NCBI GenBank assembly: GCA_902615745.1 | Contig: CACMQB010000001.1 | Location: forward strand, 152,349-216,348 | From: an uncultured Alphaproteobacteria bacterium | GTDB taxonomy: Bacteria; Pseudomonadota; Alphaproteobacteria; HIMB59; GCA-002718135 | Length of the DNA: 64,000 nucleotides | Direction of reading: 5' to 3' | In this document: piece by piece, positions 36,226 through 44,714 of the stretch | Layout: every line of letters begins with the position of its first letter | Numbering within the stretch: position 1 is the first letter of the stretch | The notes under the pieces: model-generated | Told to the model about the DNA's origin: nothing | Seen by the model: the letters and a program-made list of their open reading frames with translations, nothing else | Database searches by the model: none | Made by a program: the position numbers and the translations under genes

Positions 36226-37170
36226 ATGTCAAAGAAAACATTTTATACCTTAGATACAAGCTGGGTTAACAATATGCAAATTAATTTAAGTGCTGTAGAG
36301 CGTCGAACATCTACCTTAACTAAAAGAAGAACTGTAAAAAAGGAATTTCAAGTAGCTTGGTTGTTAAAAGCTATTACTTTAATTGATCTTACTACACTAA
36401 GTGGTGACGATACTTTTGGAAAAGTTGAAAGGCTGTGTAATAAGGCTCTTAATCCCATTGATGATTATATTCTTCAGGATTTAGGGTTAGATAAAAATGC
36501 AGTCAGAGTAGGAGCTATATGTGTCTATCACCATCTAATAAAAGATTGTACAAAACTAATTCAAAACAAAATACCAATTGCTGCAGTTTCTACTGGTTTT
36601 CCTGCAGGATTGTCATCTTATACTACCAGAAAAAAAGAAATTTCTGACTCTATCAAAGATGGTGCTGATGAAATTGATATTGTTATCAATAGAGGATACG
36701 TTCTCCAAAATAACTGGAAAAAATTATATGATGAGGTTCGAAGTTTTAAAGAAACTGCAGGTAAAACCAAAATTAAAGCTATTCTTGGTGTTGGTGATCT
36801 TGAGACTCTTCGAAATGTAGCAAAGGCATCTTTAGTTTGTATGATGGCTGGTGCCGATTTTATTAAAACATCAACAGGAAAAGAAAGTATAAACGCTAAC
36901 TTAAATAATAGTCTTGTCATTTTGAGAATGATTAGAGATTTTTATACAAAGACTGGAAAAAAGATTGGTTTTAAACCTGCAGGTGGAATATCAACAGCAA
37001 AATCTGTTTTAGAATTTTTAATTTTGGTTGCTGAAGAGCTAGGATTTGAATGGGTTAATCCTAAATTATTGCGAATTGGTGCTTCTAGTTTATTAATTGA
37101 TATAGAAAGACAACTCTATCACTACACTAGTGGCAGGTATGCAAATAAAGAGAAACTTGCAATAGGATAA
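36226..37170 (+). CDS. deoC: deoxyribose-phosphate aldolase
   Basis: DeoC splits 2-deoxyribose-5-phosphate into acetaldehyde and glyceraldehyde-3-phosphate. The protein (314 residues from this start) is the longer type with a ~60-residue N-terminal extension before the TIM barrel. Landmarks are VCVYHHLIKDCTKL-like VGAICVYHHL near 100, AVSTGFPAG near 122, ADEIDIVINRG near 145, KIKAILGVGDLETL near 180, and two lysine regions, FIKTSTGKE near 210 (Schiff base) and GFKPAGGIS near 245. ATG 36226 lies 5 bases after gpsA; a TTG 3 bases earlier is less likely. It leads the sugar-catabolism group and is followed one base later by the aldehyde dehydrogenase. Confidence 0.94.
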   Translation: MSKKTFYTLDTSWVNNMQINLSAVERRTSTLTKRRTVKKEFQVAWLLKAITLIDLTTLSGDDTFGKVERLCNKALNPIDDYILQDLGLDKNAVRVGAICVYHHLIKDCTKLIQNKIPIAAVSTGFPAGLSSYTTRKKEISDSIKDGADEIDIVINRGYVLQNNWKKLYDEVRSFKETAGKTKIKAILGVGDLETLRNVAKASLVCMMAGADFIKTSTGKESINANLNNSLVILRMIRDFYTKTGKKIGFKPAGGISTAKSVLEFLILVAEELGFEWVNPKLLRIGASSLLIDIERQLYHYTSGRYANKEKLAIG

Positions 37171-37171
37171 T

Positions 37172-39532
37172 ATGGATAAAGTTATTAAAAATTTTCAAAA
37201 TATATCTTATGGGCCAGCACCAGAAGACAGCAAAGAAGTAAATAGTTGGATAAAAAATTTAAAAAATCCAAATAATCATTTTATTAATGGTAAATTTGTA
37301 AAATCGTCTAGCTCAAAAAAATTAAATATAATTAACCCTTCCACAAATAAAAAAATAGCAACATTGTCTGTTGCTTCAAAAAAAGATGTAAATGCTGCAG
37401 TCAGTGCTGCCAAAAAAGCTCATATCAAATGGTCAAAACTTTCATCTTTTGATCGATCAAAATATTTATATGCCCTTGCACGTCTCATACAAAAAAATTC
37501 TAGGTTTATTTCTGTTTTAGAAACCATTGATAATGGTAAGCCAATAAGAGAAACAAGAGATATAGATGTTCCACTAGTTGCAAGACATTTCTATTATCAT
37601 GCTGGATGGGCTGCAAGGAATACAAATAATTCTGATAACTCTATTGGTGTTGTAGGACAAATTATACCGTGGAACTTTCCATTATTAATGTTAGCGTGGA
37701 AAATTGCTCCTGCAATTGCTCTTGGAAATACAGTAGTCTTAAAGCCCGCAGAATATACTTCTTTAACAGCGCTTTATTTTGCTGAACTTTGTGAAAAAGC
37801 TAAAATTCCACAAGGTGTAATTAATATTATTACGGGAGATGGTTCTACTGGCGAACATATAACATCGCATAAAGATATTAAAAAAATTGCCTTTACTGGA
37901 TCAACTGAAGTTGGAAAGAAAATAATTCAAACAAATACTAATCCAGATAAAAAAATGACAATGGAACTAGGGGGCAAATCACCTTTTATTGTTTTTGAAG
38001 ATGCTGATTTAGATAGCGCAGTAGAAGGTGTTGTTGATGCGATTTGGTTTAATCAAGGTCAAGTATGTTGTGCTGGATCAAGACTCTTAGTACAAGAAAG
38101 TATTGAGAAAAAATTTATCCAAAAACTTAAGAAAAGAATGGAAAAACTTCGTGTTGGTGATCCATTAGATAAGTCTATTGACATTGGAGCTATAGTTGCA
38201 CCAGTCCAACTTAAAAAAATTAATTCTTTAGTAAATAAAGCACAAAAGGATGGAAATAAATTATGGCAACCTTCATGGTTATGTCCAACAAATGGTTTAT
38301 TTTATCCTCCATCTTTATTTACAAATGTAACACCGTCATCTTTTATTGCTCAAGTAGAAATATTTGGGCCAGTTTTAACAACAATGACATTTAGAACACC
38401 TAGTGAAGCTGTATCCATTGCTAATAATACACCCTACGGACTTGCTGCAAGTATTTGGTCTGAAAATATTAACTTAGCTTTAGATATTGCTCCAAAAATA
38501 AAAGCTGGAGTCATCTGGATAAATTCTACAAACTTATTTGATGCTGCGTGTGGTTTTGGTGGTTACAAAGAAAGTGGTTTTGGAAGAGAAGGTGGTTCAG
38601 AAGGTATTAGAGCATATTCAAAATTACCGTTTCCTCTTTCTAAGTCAAAAAGAGGAAAAAAATCATCTAAAGGTCAATCATCTAATTCTATCGATAGAAC
38701 TCCAAAATTATATATTGGAGGTAAGCAAAAAAGACCTGATAGTGGTTATTCCTTTTCTTCATATGATGCTCAAAATAATTTTATTTGTGATGTTCCAAAC
38801 GCAAATCGCAAAGATGTAAGAGATACAGTCGAGGTTGCATCTAAAGCAGTTGGCAAATCTTCTACTAACTTTAACAGAGCTCAAATTCTTTATTACTTAG
38901 CTGAAAATTTACAAGATCGAAAAAATACCTTTTCTAATTTGCTATCTTCTTTAATTGGTATTTCACAAAAAGATGCCGAGAAAGAATTTGATCAATCAAT
39001 TGAAAGATTATTTTATTATGGTGCTATGGCTGATAAGTTTGAAGGCTCTATACATAATCCCCCTATAAGAGGTTTAACATTAGCTGTTAAAGAACCTATA
39101 GGTGTTATCGCAAATATTTTAAATGATGATTATCCACTATTAAGTTTAATAACTACATTAGGAGCAAATTTTGCAGCAGGAAATGCTAGTATTATTGTTC
39201 CAGGTCAAAATACGTCTCTTTTAGCAACAGAATTATATCAACTACTTGAAACTTCTGATGTTCCAGATGGGTATATTAATATCCTTACAACTAAACAAAA
39301 TAGTTTGAATAAAATCTTATCCGAACATGAAAATATTGATGGTATTTGGTTTTTTAGTGAAAATAATAATGAGCGTCTGAAGGTTATTCAAAGCACAACA
39401 TCAAATTTAAAAAGAACTTGGTGTCCACAATCAAAAAATCTTGATTGGTCTTCGAAAGAAGAAGATTTCTTAGAAGAGTTTTTATATCAAAGTACACAAG
39501 TAAAAAATATTTGGATCCCATACGGAGAGTGA
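37172..39532 (+). CDS. ALDH16-type aldehyde dehydrogenase (active domain plus pseudo-ALDH domain)
   Basis: A 786-residue protein with two ALDH modules. The first (about residues 30-490) is complete: VGQIIPWNFPLLMLAWKIAPA near 165, FTGSTEVGKKI near 240, catalytic-base MELGGKSPF near 262, catalytic cysteine in NQGQVCCAGSR near 295 and EIFGPV near 393. The second (about 510-786) resembles only the NAD-binding part of an ALDH (GVIANILNDDYPLLSLITTLGANFAAGN) and lacks the Glu and Cys motifs. This architecture is that of the ALDH16 family. Adjacent to deoC it most likely oxidises the acetaldehyde released by DeoC, or a related sugar aldehyde; that role is inferred from context. Confidence 0.88.
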   Translation: MDKVIKNFQNISYGPAPEDSKEVNSWIKNLKNPNNHFINGKFVKSSSSKKLNIINPSTNKKIATLSVASKKDVNAAVSAAKKAHIKWSKLSSFDRSKYLYALARLIQKNSRFISVLETIDNGKPIRETRDIDVPLVARHFYYHAGWAARNTNNSDNSIGVVGQIIPWNFPLLMLAWKIAPAIALGNTVVLKPAEYTSLTALYFAELCEKAKIPQGVINIITGDGSTGEHITSHKDIKKIAFTGSTEVGKKIIQTNTNPDKKMTMELGGKSPFIVFEDADLDSAVEGVVDAIWFNQGQVCCAGSRLLVQESIEKKFIQKLKKRMEKLRVGDPLDKSIDIGAIVAPVQLKKINSLVNKAQKDGNKLWQPSWLCPTNGLFYPPSLFTNVTPSSFIAQVEIFGPVLTTMTFRTPSEAVSIANNTPYGLAASIWSENINLALDIAPKIKAGVIWINSTNLFDAACGFGGYKESGFGREGGSEGIRAYSKLPFPLSKSKRGKKSSKGQSSNSIDRTPKLYIGGKQKRPDSGYSFSSYDAQNNFICDVPNANRKDVRDTVEVASKAVGKSSTNFNRAQILYYLAENLQDRKNTFSNLLSSLIGISQKDAEKEFDQSIERLFYYGAMADKFEGSIHNPPIRGLTLAVKEPIGVIANILNDDYPLLSLITTLGANFAAGNASIIVPGQNTSLLATELYQLLETSDVPDGYINILTTKQNSLNKILSEHENIDGIWFFSENNNERLKVIQSTTSNLKRTWCPQSKNLDWSSKEEDFLEEFLYQSTQVKNIWIPYGE

Positions 39533-39544
39533 TATACTAAAAAT

Positions 39545-40003
39545 ATGTTAATTAACGTCGATCCTATTTTAAGTCCGGATATATTAAAAACACTGCGTGA
39601 AATGGGTCATGGCGATAGACTCGTTATATCCGATATTAATTATCCTGCTCATTCGAACCACAATAGAGTTCACCGATTAGACGGCCTTGATATGACAACT
39701 GTCATGAAAGCTGTTTTATCTGTTTTTCCATTGGATAGTTTTGTAGATTCTGCTGTTCACCGAATGGAAGTTGATAATCAACCAGATGAAATTAATGATG
39801 CTAATAAGGAAGTAATTGATGCAATTAAGGAAGTATCAGGAGATCATTGGAAAATAGGTTCATACGAAAGACAAGAATTTTATAAGCAATCAAGATCAAC
39901 CTATGCATATATTACGACAAGTGAAAGACGACCTTACTGTAATTTTATTTTAACAAAAGGTGTTATTAAACCAGATGGAACTGTTTGGATAATCGATAAA
40001 TAA
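39545..40003 (+). CDS. RbsD/FucU-family sugar mutarotase
   Basis: A 152-residue protein with the RbsD/FucU pattern: ILKTLREMGHGDRLVISDINYPA at residues 14-36 (conserved His and Asp), DAVHRME-like DSAVHRMEVDNQPD near 75, ERQEFYKQSRSTYAYITTSERRPYCNFILTKG near 118-149 (in adjoining blocks). These enzymes interconvert sugar anomers or ring forms, ribose for RbsD and fucose for FucU. The length and the C-terminal YCNFILTKGV favour the FucU side. With deoC, an aldehyde dehydrogenase and a ribokinase-like gene around it, deoxyribose or ribose is the likely substrate. This is inferred from neighbourhood, not from sequence. Confidence 0.85.
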   Translation: MLINVDPILSPDILKTLREMGHGDRLVISDINYPAHSNHNRVHRLDGLDMTTVMKAVLSVFPLDSFVDSAVHRMEVDNQPDEINDANKEVIDAIKEVSGDHWKIGSYERQEFYKQSRSTYAYITTSERRPYCNFILTKGVIKPDGTVWIIDK

Positions 40004-40005
40004 TT

Positions 40006-40920
40006 ATGTCGATTAGTATTCTTGGTATTTTTGTTGCTGACCTAGTTTTTTTTGGTGAAAAAATTCCAGTTGAAGGTGAAACTATTCTTGGTAAAAATTT
40101 TGTTATTGGCCCTGGTGGAAAAGGATCAAACCAAGCTGTAGCTGCAGCAAAAGCTGGTGCAAAAACTTTTTTTATTTCTAAGATTGGTGATGATCAATTT
40201 GGTTCGATGGCAACAGAGATTTATGAAAATTCTGGTGTTGATTATAGCAATGTTATTATTTCAAAAGATCACTCAACTGGCGCAGCAGGTATACTTGTAA
40301 ATCAAGAAACTGGAGCTAATGCTATTAATGTTTTTCCAGGTGCAGCAGGAGCAATTACTATTGAAGATATAGATAAAGCAGAAGAAACAATTAAAAATTC
40401 AAGTATATTTCTTACACAACTAGAGGCACCAAAGGATGTTGTTACCTATGCATTAAAAAAAGCATATAGTTTAAATGTAAAAACAATTTTAAATCCTGCC
40501 CCAGCAGCTGAAATAGATGAATCTTTATTTTCTATGATTGATTATTTTACACCAAATGAAACGGAAGCAAGTTTTTATGTTGATCACAATGTTGAAACTC
40601 ATGAGGATGCTGAAAAAGCTGCAATGCAATTAATAGAAAAAGGAATTAAAAATGTCGTTATTACTCTTGGAGAAAAAGGAGCTTTTTTTGCCAACAATGA
40701 AGAAAAATTTTCTTTACCTGTAGCTAATCTTTCAAATCCAGTAGTCGATACAACCGGTGCGGGTGATGCTTTCAATGCAGGTTTTGCTGCAGCACTTACT
40801 GAGGGTCAAAATATTAAAGATGCTCTAAAATTTGCTAGTGCTACAGCTGGCTTATCAACGACTAAAATTGGTACGGCAAATTCTATGCCCTCTCGTGAGG
40901 AAATTGATAAACTTCTATAA
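40006..40920 (+). CDS. rbsK: PfkB-family sugar kinase, ribokinase/deoxyribokinase-like
   Basis: A 304-residue PfkB kinase. GKNFVIGPGGKGSNQAVAAAKAG near residue 29-50 is the sugar-binding N-terminal signature, ILNPAPAAEID near 160 and TPNETEA near 182 are ribokinase landmarks, and DTTGAGDAFNAGFAAAL near 247 has the catalytic Asp and anion hole. It phosphorylates ribose, or possibly 2-deoxyribose, at C5. The deoC/ALDH16/mutarotase context makes deoxyribose a real alternative. It starts 2 bases after the mutarotase gene, and its last codons carry a promoter for the next small gene. Confidence 0.9.
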   Translation: MSISILGIFVADLVFFGEKIPVEGETILGKNFVIGPGGKGSNQAVAAAKAGAKTFFISKIGDDQFGSMATEIYENSGVDYSNVIISKDHSTGAAGILVNQETGANAINVFPGAAGAITIEDIDKAEETIKNSSIFLTQLEAPKDVVTYALKKAYSLNVKTILNPAPAAEIDESLFSMIDYFTPNETEASFYVDHNVETHEDAEKAAMQLIEKGIKNVVITLGEKGAFFANNEEKFSLPVANLSNPVVDTTGAGDAFNAGFAAALTEGQNIKDALKFASATAGLSTTKIGTANSMPSREEIDKLL

Positions 40921-40932
40921 TTATTGTATAAT
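40904..40932 (+). promoter_or_regulatory. sigma70-like promoter TTGATA-17-TATAAT
   Basis: TTGATA (40904-40909), a 17-base spacer and a perfect TATAAT (40927-40932) form one of the best promoters in the window. It lies across the 3' end of rbsK. The start of transcription should fall near 40939, only about 3 bases before the ATG at 40942, so the mRNA would be essentially leaderless. Confidence 0.65.
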
Positions 40933-40941
40933 AGAATCATT

Positions 40942-41121
40942 ATGCAATTATTTTTAGAAAGACTGATCTATTTTTGGGCTGGGATTACAGCTATTGGTCT
41001 TTTAATAGCAGTAGCTTACTGGGCAATAGCAACTATAATTTACGTAGCCTTTATCTCTCTTTTTGTTGCTATCGCAGCCACTCTTTTCTATCATTTTTAT
41101 TGGTCCAAAAGAGATAATTAA
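40942..41121 (+). CDS. small membrane protein of unknown function
   Basis: From the ATG at 40942 this is a 59-residue protein, MQLFLERLIYFWAGITAIG at the start, with two hydrophobic stretches (about residues 9-28 and 31-51) and a basic end YWSKRDN. I do not recognise a family. It has its own strong promoter and no space for a leader. A TTG-started version 18 bases longer would begin upstream of the predicted transcription start. Role unknown. Confidence 0.6.
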   Translation: MQLFLERLIYFWAGITAIGLLIAVAYWAIATIIYVAFISLFVAIAATLFYHFYWSKRDN

Positions 41122-41153
41122 TAGTCTATAAATACCAATAAGGTTATTTATCA

Positions 41154-42665
41154 GTGTCAAAATATATATTTTACGATTTAGAAACATCAGGAAGAGGTAA
41201 GAAAGAATACCCAACTGCTTTTGGTACTACTCCTAAATGGGAGCAGATAATGCAAATTGCTGCAATAGTTACTGACTCGAAATTTAATCAAACAAATCAA
41301 AATATGAATGAGTTTTGTAGACCTAGAACATCGGTGATTTCTCAACCAGGTGCATTAATAACAACACTTAAAGGTATGAGAGAGGCACTTGATGCTCCTC
41401 AATCATCTTACGAATTAATGAAAAAAATTAATGAAACTTTTGATGAATGGAAAAAAGATGATCCAGGTTCTACTTTTATAGGTCATAACATAATAGAGTT
41501 TGATGAATCAGTTCTCGAATACAATTTGTTTAGTCATATGTTTTATCCTTATGTAACAAGAAAGAGTAGGGGCGACACATTAAATTTAGCGAGAGGTTTA
41601 TATGCCATCAACCCATCAAGTATAAAAACACCTTTAACAGAAAGAGGTAATCCTAGTTTCAAATTAGAAAAAATTGCAGAGATGAATAATTTACCTGTTG
41701 AGTTTGCTCACGATGCATTTTCAGATGTTAAGACATCAATTGCTCTGACAAAATATATTCATGAAGCAGACACAACTAATTGGAATCACCTTCAAATGAC
41801 TATGAGTAAAGAAGATGCTATTGAATATATCAATAAAAATAAAGGTTTTTGTTTTATGACAAGTTTTGGGGGAAGAATTAAACTTCAAGCATTGTCGATG
41901 GTATGTGAGTCACAATATAATGGTTGGTTTCACACAATTGATTTAGCTCATGATCCGACACCATTACTTGAAGCTAACTCGGAAGAATTTAAAAAACTGA
42001 TTAAAAGAAAAAATAGATATGTTATTACTAATCAGCATCCTATTATTCTACCAGGCAAGATTGCTGCTAATTACGAGCCTTACGATGAAATTGGTTCAGA
42101 TGTTCTTAATGAAAGAGCTAAAATAGTGTTCAAAAATAAAGATTTAGCAGACAAGTTTAAACTTATGGAAATTGATAGACGTATTGAAAAAGAAGATGAA
42201 AAATCGCAAGATAATGTATTTCCTGAAAGTGCAGCAAATGCCTTTCTTGATTTTAAACAATCAACGCAAATAGCAAAATTTCATGAACAAAATGACTGGA
42301 ATGAAAAATATAAAATTGCTCTTTCAATAAAAGAGCCAAGAGCAAACTTTATTTTAAAAAGACTTATATTTGATGAAAGTCCAAAAACTTTATCAAAAGA
42401 AGATTTTAAAATGGTTCACCGAGAATTACATGAAAGGTTAGTTATTAACCAAGAAAGACCTTTTACAACGATACCAGAAGCAATGTCTCAAACTGATACG
42501 GAATTAGTTAAAATGGAAGAGAGTGATGATGAAAATAAAGCTCAAAAAATGCAAATTTTAAAAGATTACAATGTCTATTTAAATTTTATGGAGAAATATT
42601 TTTCTAATAAAAATGCTGAACCTCTTCCAAGTGGTAAAGAATTGAGTAAAATAATCTTTAGTTAA
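41154..42665 (+). CDS. sbcB: exodeoxyribonuclease I (SbcB-like 3'-5' ssDNA exonuclease)
   Basis: ExoI degrades single-stranded DNA from 3' ends in recombination and mismatch repair. The 503-residue protein has the DEDDh nuclease core: FYDLETSGRG at residues 6-15, TFIGHNIIEFDESVLEYNLF near 102, and HDAFSDVKTSIAL near 180. The SH3-like and C-terminal helical domains of ExoI follow. The start is GTG. E. coli ExoI is about 475 residues. It overlaps uppP by one base. SbcB is best known from gammaproteobacteria, so its presence here may reflect transfer. Confidence 0.88.
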   Translation: MSKYIFYDLETSGRGKKEYPTAFGTTPKWEQIMQIAAIVTDSKFNQTNQNMNEFCRPRTSVISQPGALITTLKGMREALDAPQSSYELMKKINETFDEWKKDDPGSTFIGHNIIEFDESVLEYNLFSHMFYPYVTRKSRGDTLNLARGLYAINPSSIKTPLTERGNPSFKLEKIAEMNNLPVEFAHDAFSDVKTSIALTKYIHEADTTNWNHLQMTMSKEDAIEYINKNKGFCFMTSFGGRIKLQALSMVCESQYNGWFHTIDLAHDPTPLLEANSEEFKKLIKRKNRYVITNQHPIILPGKIAANYEPYDEIGSDVLNERAKIVFKNKDLADKFKLMEIDRRIEKEDEKSQDNVFPESAANAFLDFKQSTQIAKFHEQNDWNEKYKIALSIKEPRANFILKRLIFDESPKTLSKEDFKMVHRELHERLVINQERPFTTIPEAMSQTDTELVKMEESDDENKAQKMQILKDYNVYLNFMEKYFSNKNAEPLPSGKELSKIIFS

Positions 42666-43450
42666 TGTTTGAACTTCAATATTTTATTATTGGTATTGTC
42701 CAAGGCTTTACTGAATTTTTACCAGTTAGTTCTTCTGGGCATTTAGTTCTTGTATCACAATTAACCAGTTGGCAAGATCAAGGTCTTTTTACTGATGTGG
42801 CCGTTCATGTTGGAACATTATTAGCAGTTATAATTTATCTAAGATCTCATATAACAACTTTAATTAAGAGCTTTGTCTCCTTTCAGCTTGCAGACAATGA
42901 TAACTTATTTAAAATTATTATTGCAACTATACCTGCGGTTATAGTTGGTTTCTTTATTTTTGATTTTGTTCAATTATATTTTCGAGATATCAAAGTTGTT
43001 GCAATATCAAGTGTTGTTTTTGCTGCTTTATTATTTGTAGCAGATCATTTTAAAATGAAAATATCTTCTTGGGAAAATATGAGTTATGTGCAGGCCTTTA
43101 TCATTGGTGCATTTCAAATATTAGCATTTATACCTGGGGCAAGTAGAGCAGGAGTTACAATTACTGGCGCACGTTTTCTGGGTTTTGATAGATCATCTGC
43201 AGCAATTTTTTCTATGCTTTTATCTATACCCCTTATTTTAGCATCTTTAGTTTTAACAAGTTTAGATTTAATAAGTAGCTCTGAGATAAATATAAATTTA
43301 TACAAATCTTTATTTGCAGCATTTGTCGCTTGTATTACTGCTCTATTTTCAATTAATATCATGATGAGAATTATACAAAGTTCAACCTTTAACATTTTTA
43401 TTATTTATAGAGTTTTACTAGGATTTATCTTATTATATTTTTATGCATAA
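42665..43450 (+). CDS. uppP: undecaprenyl-diphosphatase
   Basis: UppP (BacA) dephosphorylates undecaprenyl diphosphate so the lipid carrier can be reused for wall and LPS synthesis. The 261-residue polytopic protein has GIVQGFTEFLPVSSSGHLVL at residues 10-29 and PGASRAGVTITGARFLGFDRSSA near 158-180, the two active-site motifs with Glu, Ser/His and Arg. Overlaps by one base with sbcB and by 8 bases with the next gene. Confidence 0.96.
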   Translation: MFELQYFIIGIVQGFTEFLPVSSSGHLVLVSQLTSWQDQGLFTDVAVHVGTLLAVIIYLRSHITTLIKSFVSFQLADNDNLFKIIIATIPAVIVGFFIFDFVQLYFRDIKVVAISSVVFAALLFVADHFKMKISSWENMSYVQAFIIGAFQILAFIPGASRAGVTITGARFLGFDRSSAAIFSMLLSIPLILASLVLTSLDLISSSEININLYKSLFAAFVACITALFSINIMMRIIQSSTFNIFIIYRVLLGFILLYFYA

Positions 43451-44372
43451 AATATCTGGAGTCTTTAGCGCTGCTCTAACACCGGTAAAAAGTGATTTAT
43501 CAATAAATAAAGACCTCTACCTTCGTCATTGTCAGTATTTAATGAGAGAAGGGCACGATGGTCTTGCTATTTTTGGCACAACAGGTGAAGCAAATAGTTT
43601 TTCTGTTCAAGAAAAAAAAGATCATATAGATTTTTTGATTTCAAATCGAATAGACCCCAAAATTCTTATGCCAGGTACAGGTTCATCTTCATTGAAAGAA
43701 GCAATTGATATGACAAAGCATGCTTCCTCTCATAAAGTAAGAGCAGTCCTTTTACTACCACCATTCTATTATAAGAATGTAACAGATGAAGGTGTGATAA
43801 ACTACTATCGTCATTTAATTGAAAATGTTGGTGATAGTGATCTTCATTATGTTTTATATCACATACCACAAAACACTTATGTCCCCATAAGTTTCAAAAC
43901 TATTGAAACACTATTAAAATTGTATCCAAATAATATTATCGGTTTAAAAGATTCAAGTGGTGACGGTGAACGTATGATGAAGGTTATAAAATATTTCAAT
44001 AATTTTTCAGTATTTTGTGGTCATGATAGTTTAGCTTTAAGTATAAGCAAAAGGGGAGGTGCTGGAGCAATTACTGCTGGTACAAATGTGTGTGGAAAAT
44101 TACTTAGCTTTATTTTGAAAAATTATAAAAACGAAAATTCAATTAAAAATTTTAATGAATTACAGAGTCTTTTAGAAAAAATAAGAAAGGTAATTACAAC
44201 ACATGAACCTATTAGTTTAATGAAAGCTTATTTTTCCATTGTAGATAATATTTCTGAATGGAATAATGTATTACCACCATTAAAAAAAATTGATGATCCC
44301 GAAAATAATAAACTTGTTTTAATATTAAAAGAGTTGGTAAAAAAAATAGATCCGTTAATAGCGAATACGTGA
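43443..44372 (+). CDS. DapA/NAL-family aldolase (4-hydroxy-tetrahydrodipicolinate synthase-like)
   Basis: A 309-residue class I aldolase-fold enzyme. It has GVFSAALTPV at the N-terminus, IFGTTGEANSFS near residue 43, LLPPFYYKNVTDEGV near 103, LYHIPQNTYVPIS near 137 (Tyr) and IGLKDSSGDGERM near 165 with the Schiff-base lysine. DapA proper usually has YNVP where this has YHIP, and is nearer 290 residues, so this may be a paralogue acting on another keto acid. The true substrate cannot be read from sequence. It converges with fxsA over 18 bases. Confidence 0.8.
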   Translation: MHKISGVFSAALTPVKSDLSINKDLYLRHCQYLMREGHDGLAIFGTTGEANSFSVQEKKDHIDFLISNRIDPKILMPGTGSSSLKEAIDMTKHASSHKVRAVLLLPPFYYKNVTDEGVINYYRHLIENVGDSDLHYVLYHIPQNTYVPISFKTIETLLKLYPNNIIGLKDSSGDGERMMKVIKYFNNFSVFCGHDSLALSISKRGGAGAITAGTNVCGKLLSFILKNYKNENSIKNFNELQSLLEKIRKVITTHEPISLMKAYFSIVDNISEWNNVLPPLKKIDDPENNKLVLILKELVKKIDPLIANT

Positions 44373-44714
44373 GTTAAAATATTTTTTTGCTTGAGTAGCA
44401 ATTAAATTTTGGACAGGTTTTAAAAAGACAGCAAAACCAATACAATCAGTAAAGAAGCCAGGAGTAATCAATAATAATCCTGATACTAATAGAAAAATAC
44501 CCCCTTTAATTTCTTCGGTGGGCATTACACCTTGTGATAAGTTTCGTTGTGCTTCAAATAACAACTTGATCCCTTGTCTACGAACAAGAAATATTCCCAC
44601 TAAAGCAGTGGTTAGTATAATTGCAATAGTATTTAAAATTCCAATATTGGAGCCTATTGTTATAAAAATACTTATTTCAATTATTGGAATAATAATAAAC
44701 GCTAGAAAAATCAC
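44355..44714 (-). CDS. fxsA: FxsA family membrane protein
   Basis: A 119-residue polytopic protein with the FxsA pattern: IIPIIEISIFITIG at the start, ILTTALVGIFLVRRQG near residue 34-49, and GLLLITPGFFTDCIGFAVFLKPVQ near 80-103. FxsA affects phage exclusion by F plasmids in E. coli; its normal role is unclear. It overlaps the SbmA-like gene start-to-stop by one base, suggesting cotranscription. Confidence 0.88.
   Translation of the reverse strand: MIFLAFIIIPIIEISIFITIGSNIGILNTIAIILTTALVGIFLVRRQGIKLLFEAQRNLSQGVMPTEEIKGGIFLLVSGLLLITPGFFTDCIGFAVFLKPVQNLIATQAKKYFNSRIRY

Noticed and set aside
37172..39532. Frameshifted or fused pair of aldehyde dehydrogenase genes
   Set aside because: The frame is intact and the long-plus-truncated ALDH layout is the normal ALDH16 architecture, so no disruption is needed to explain it.
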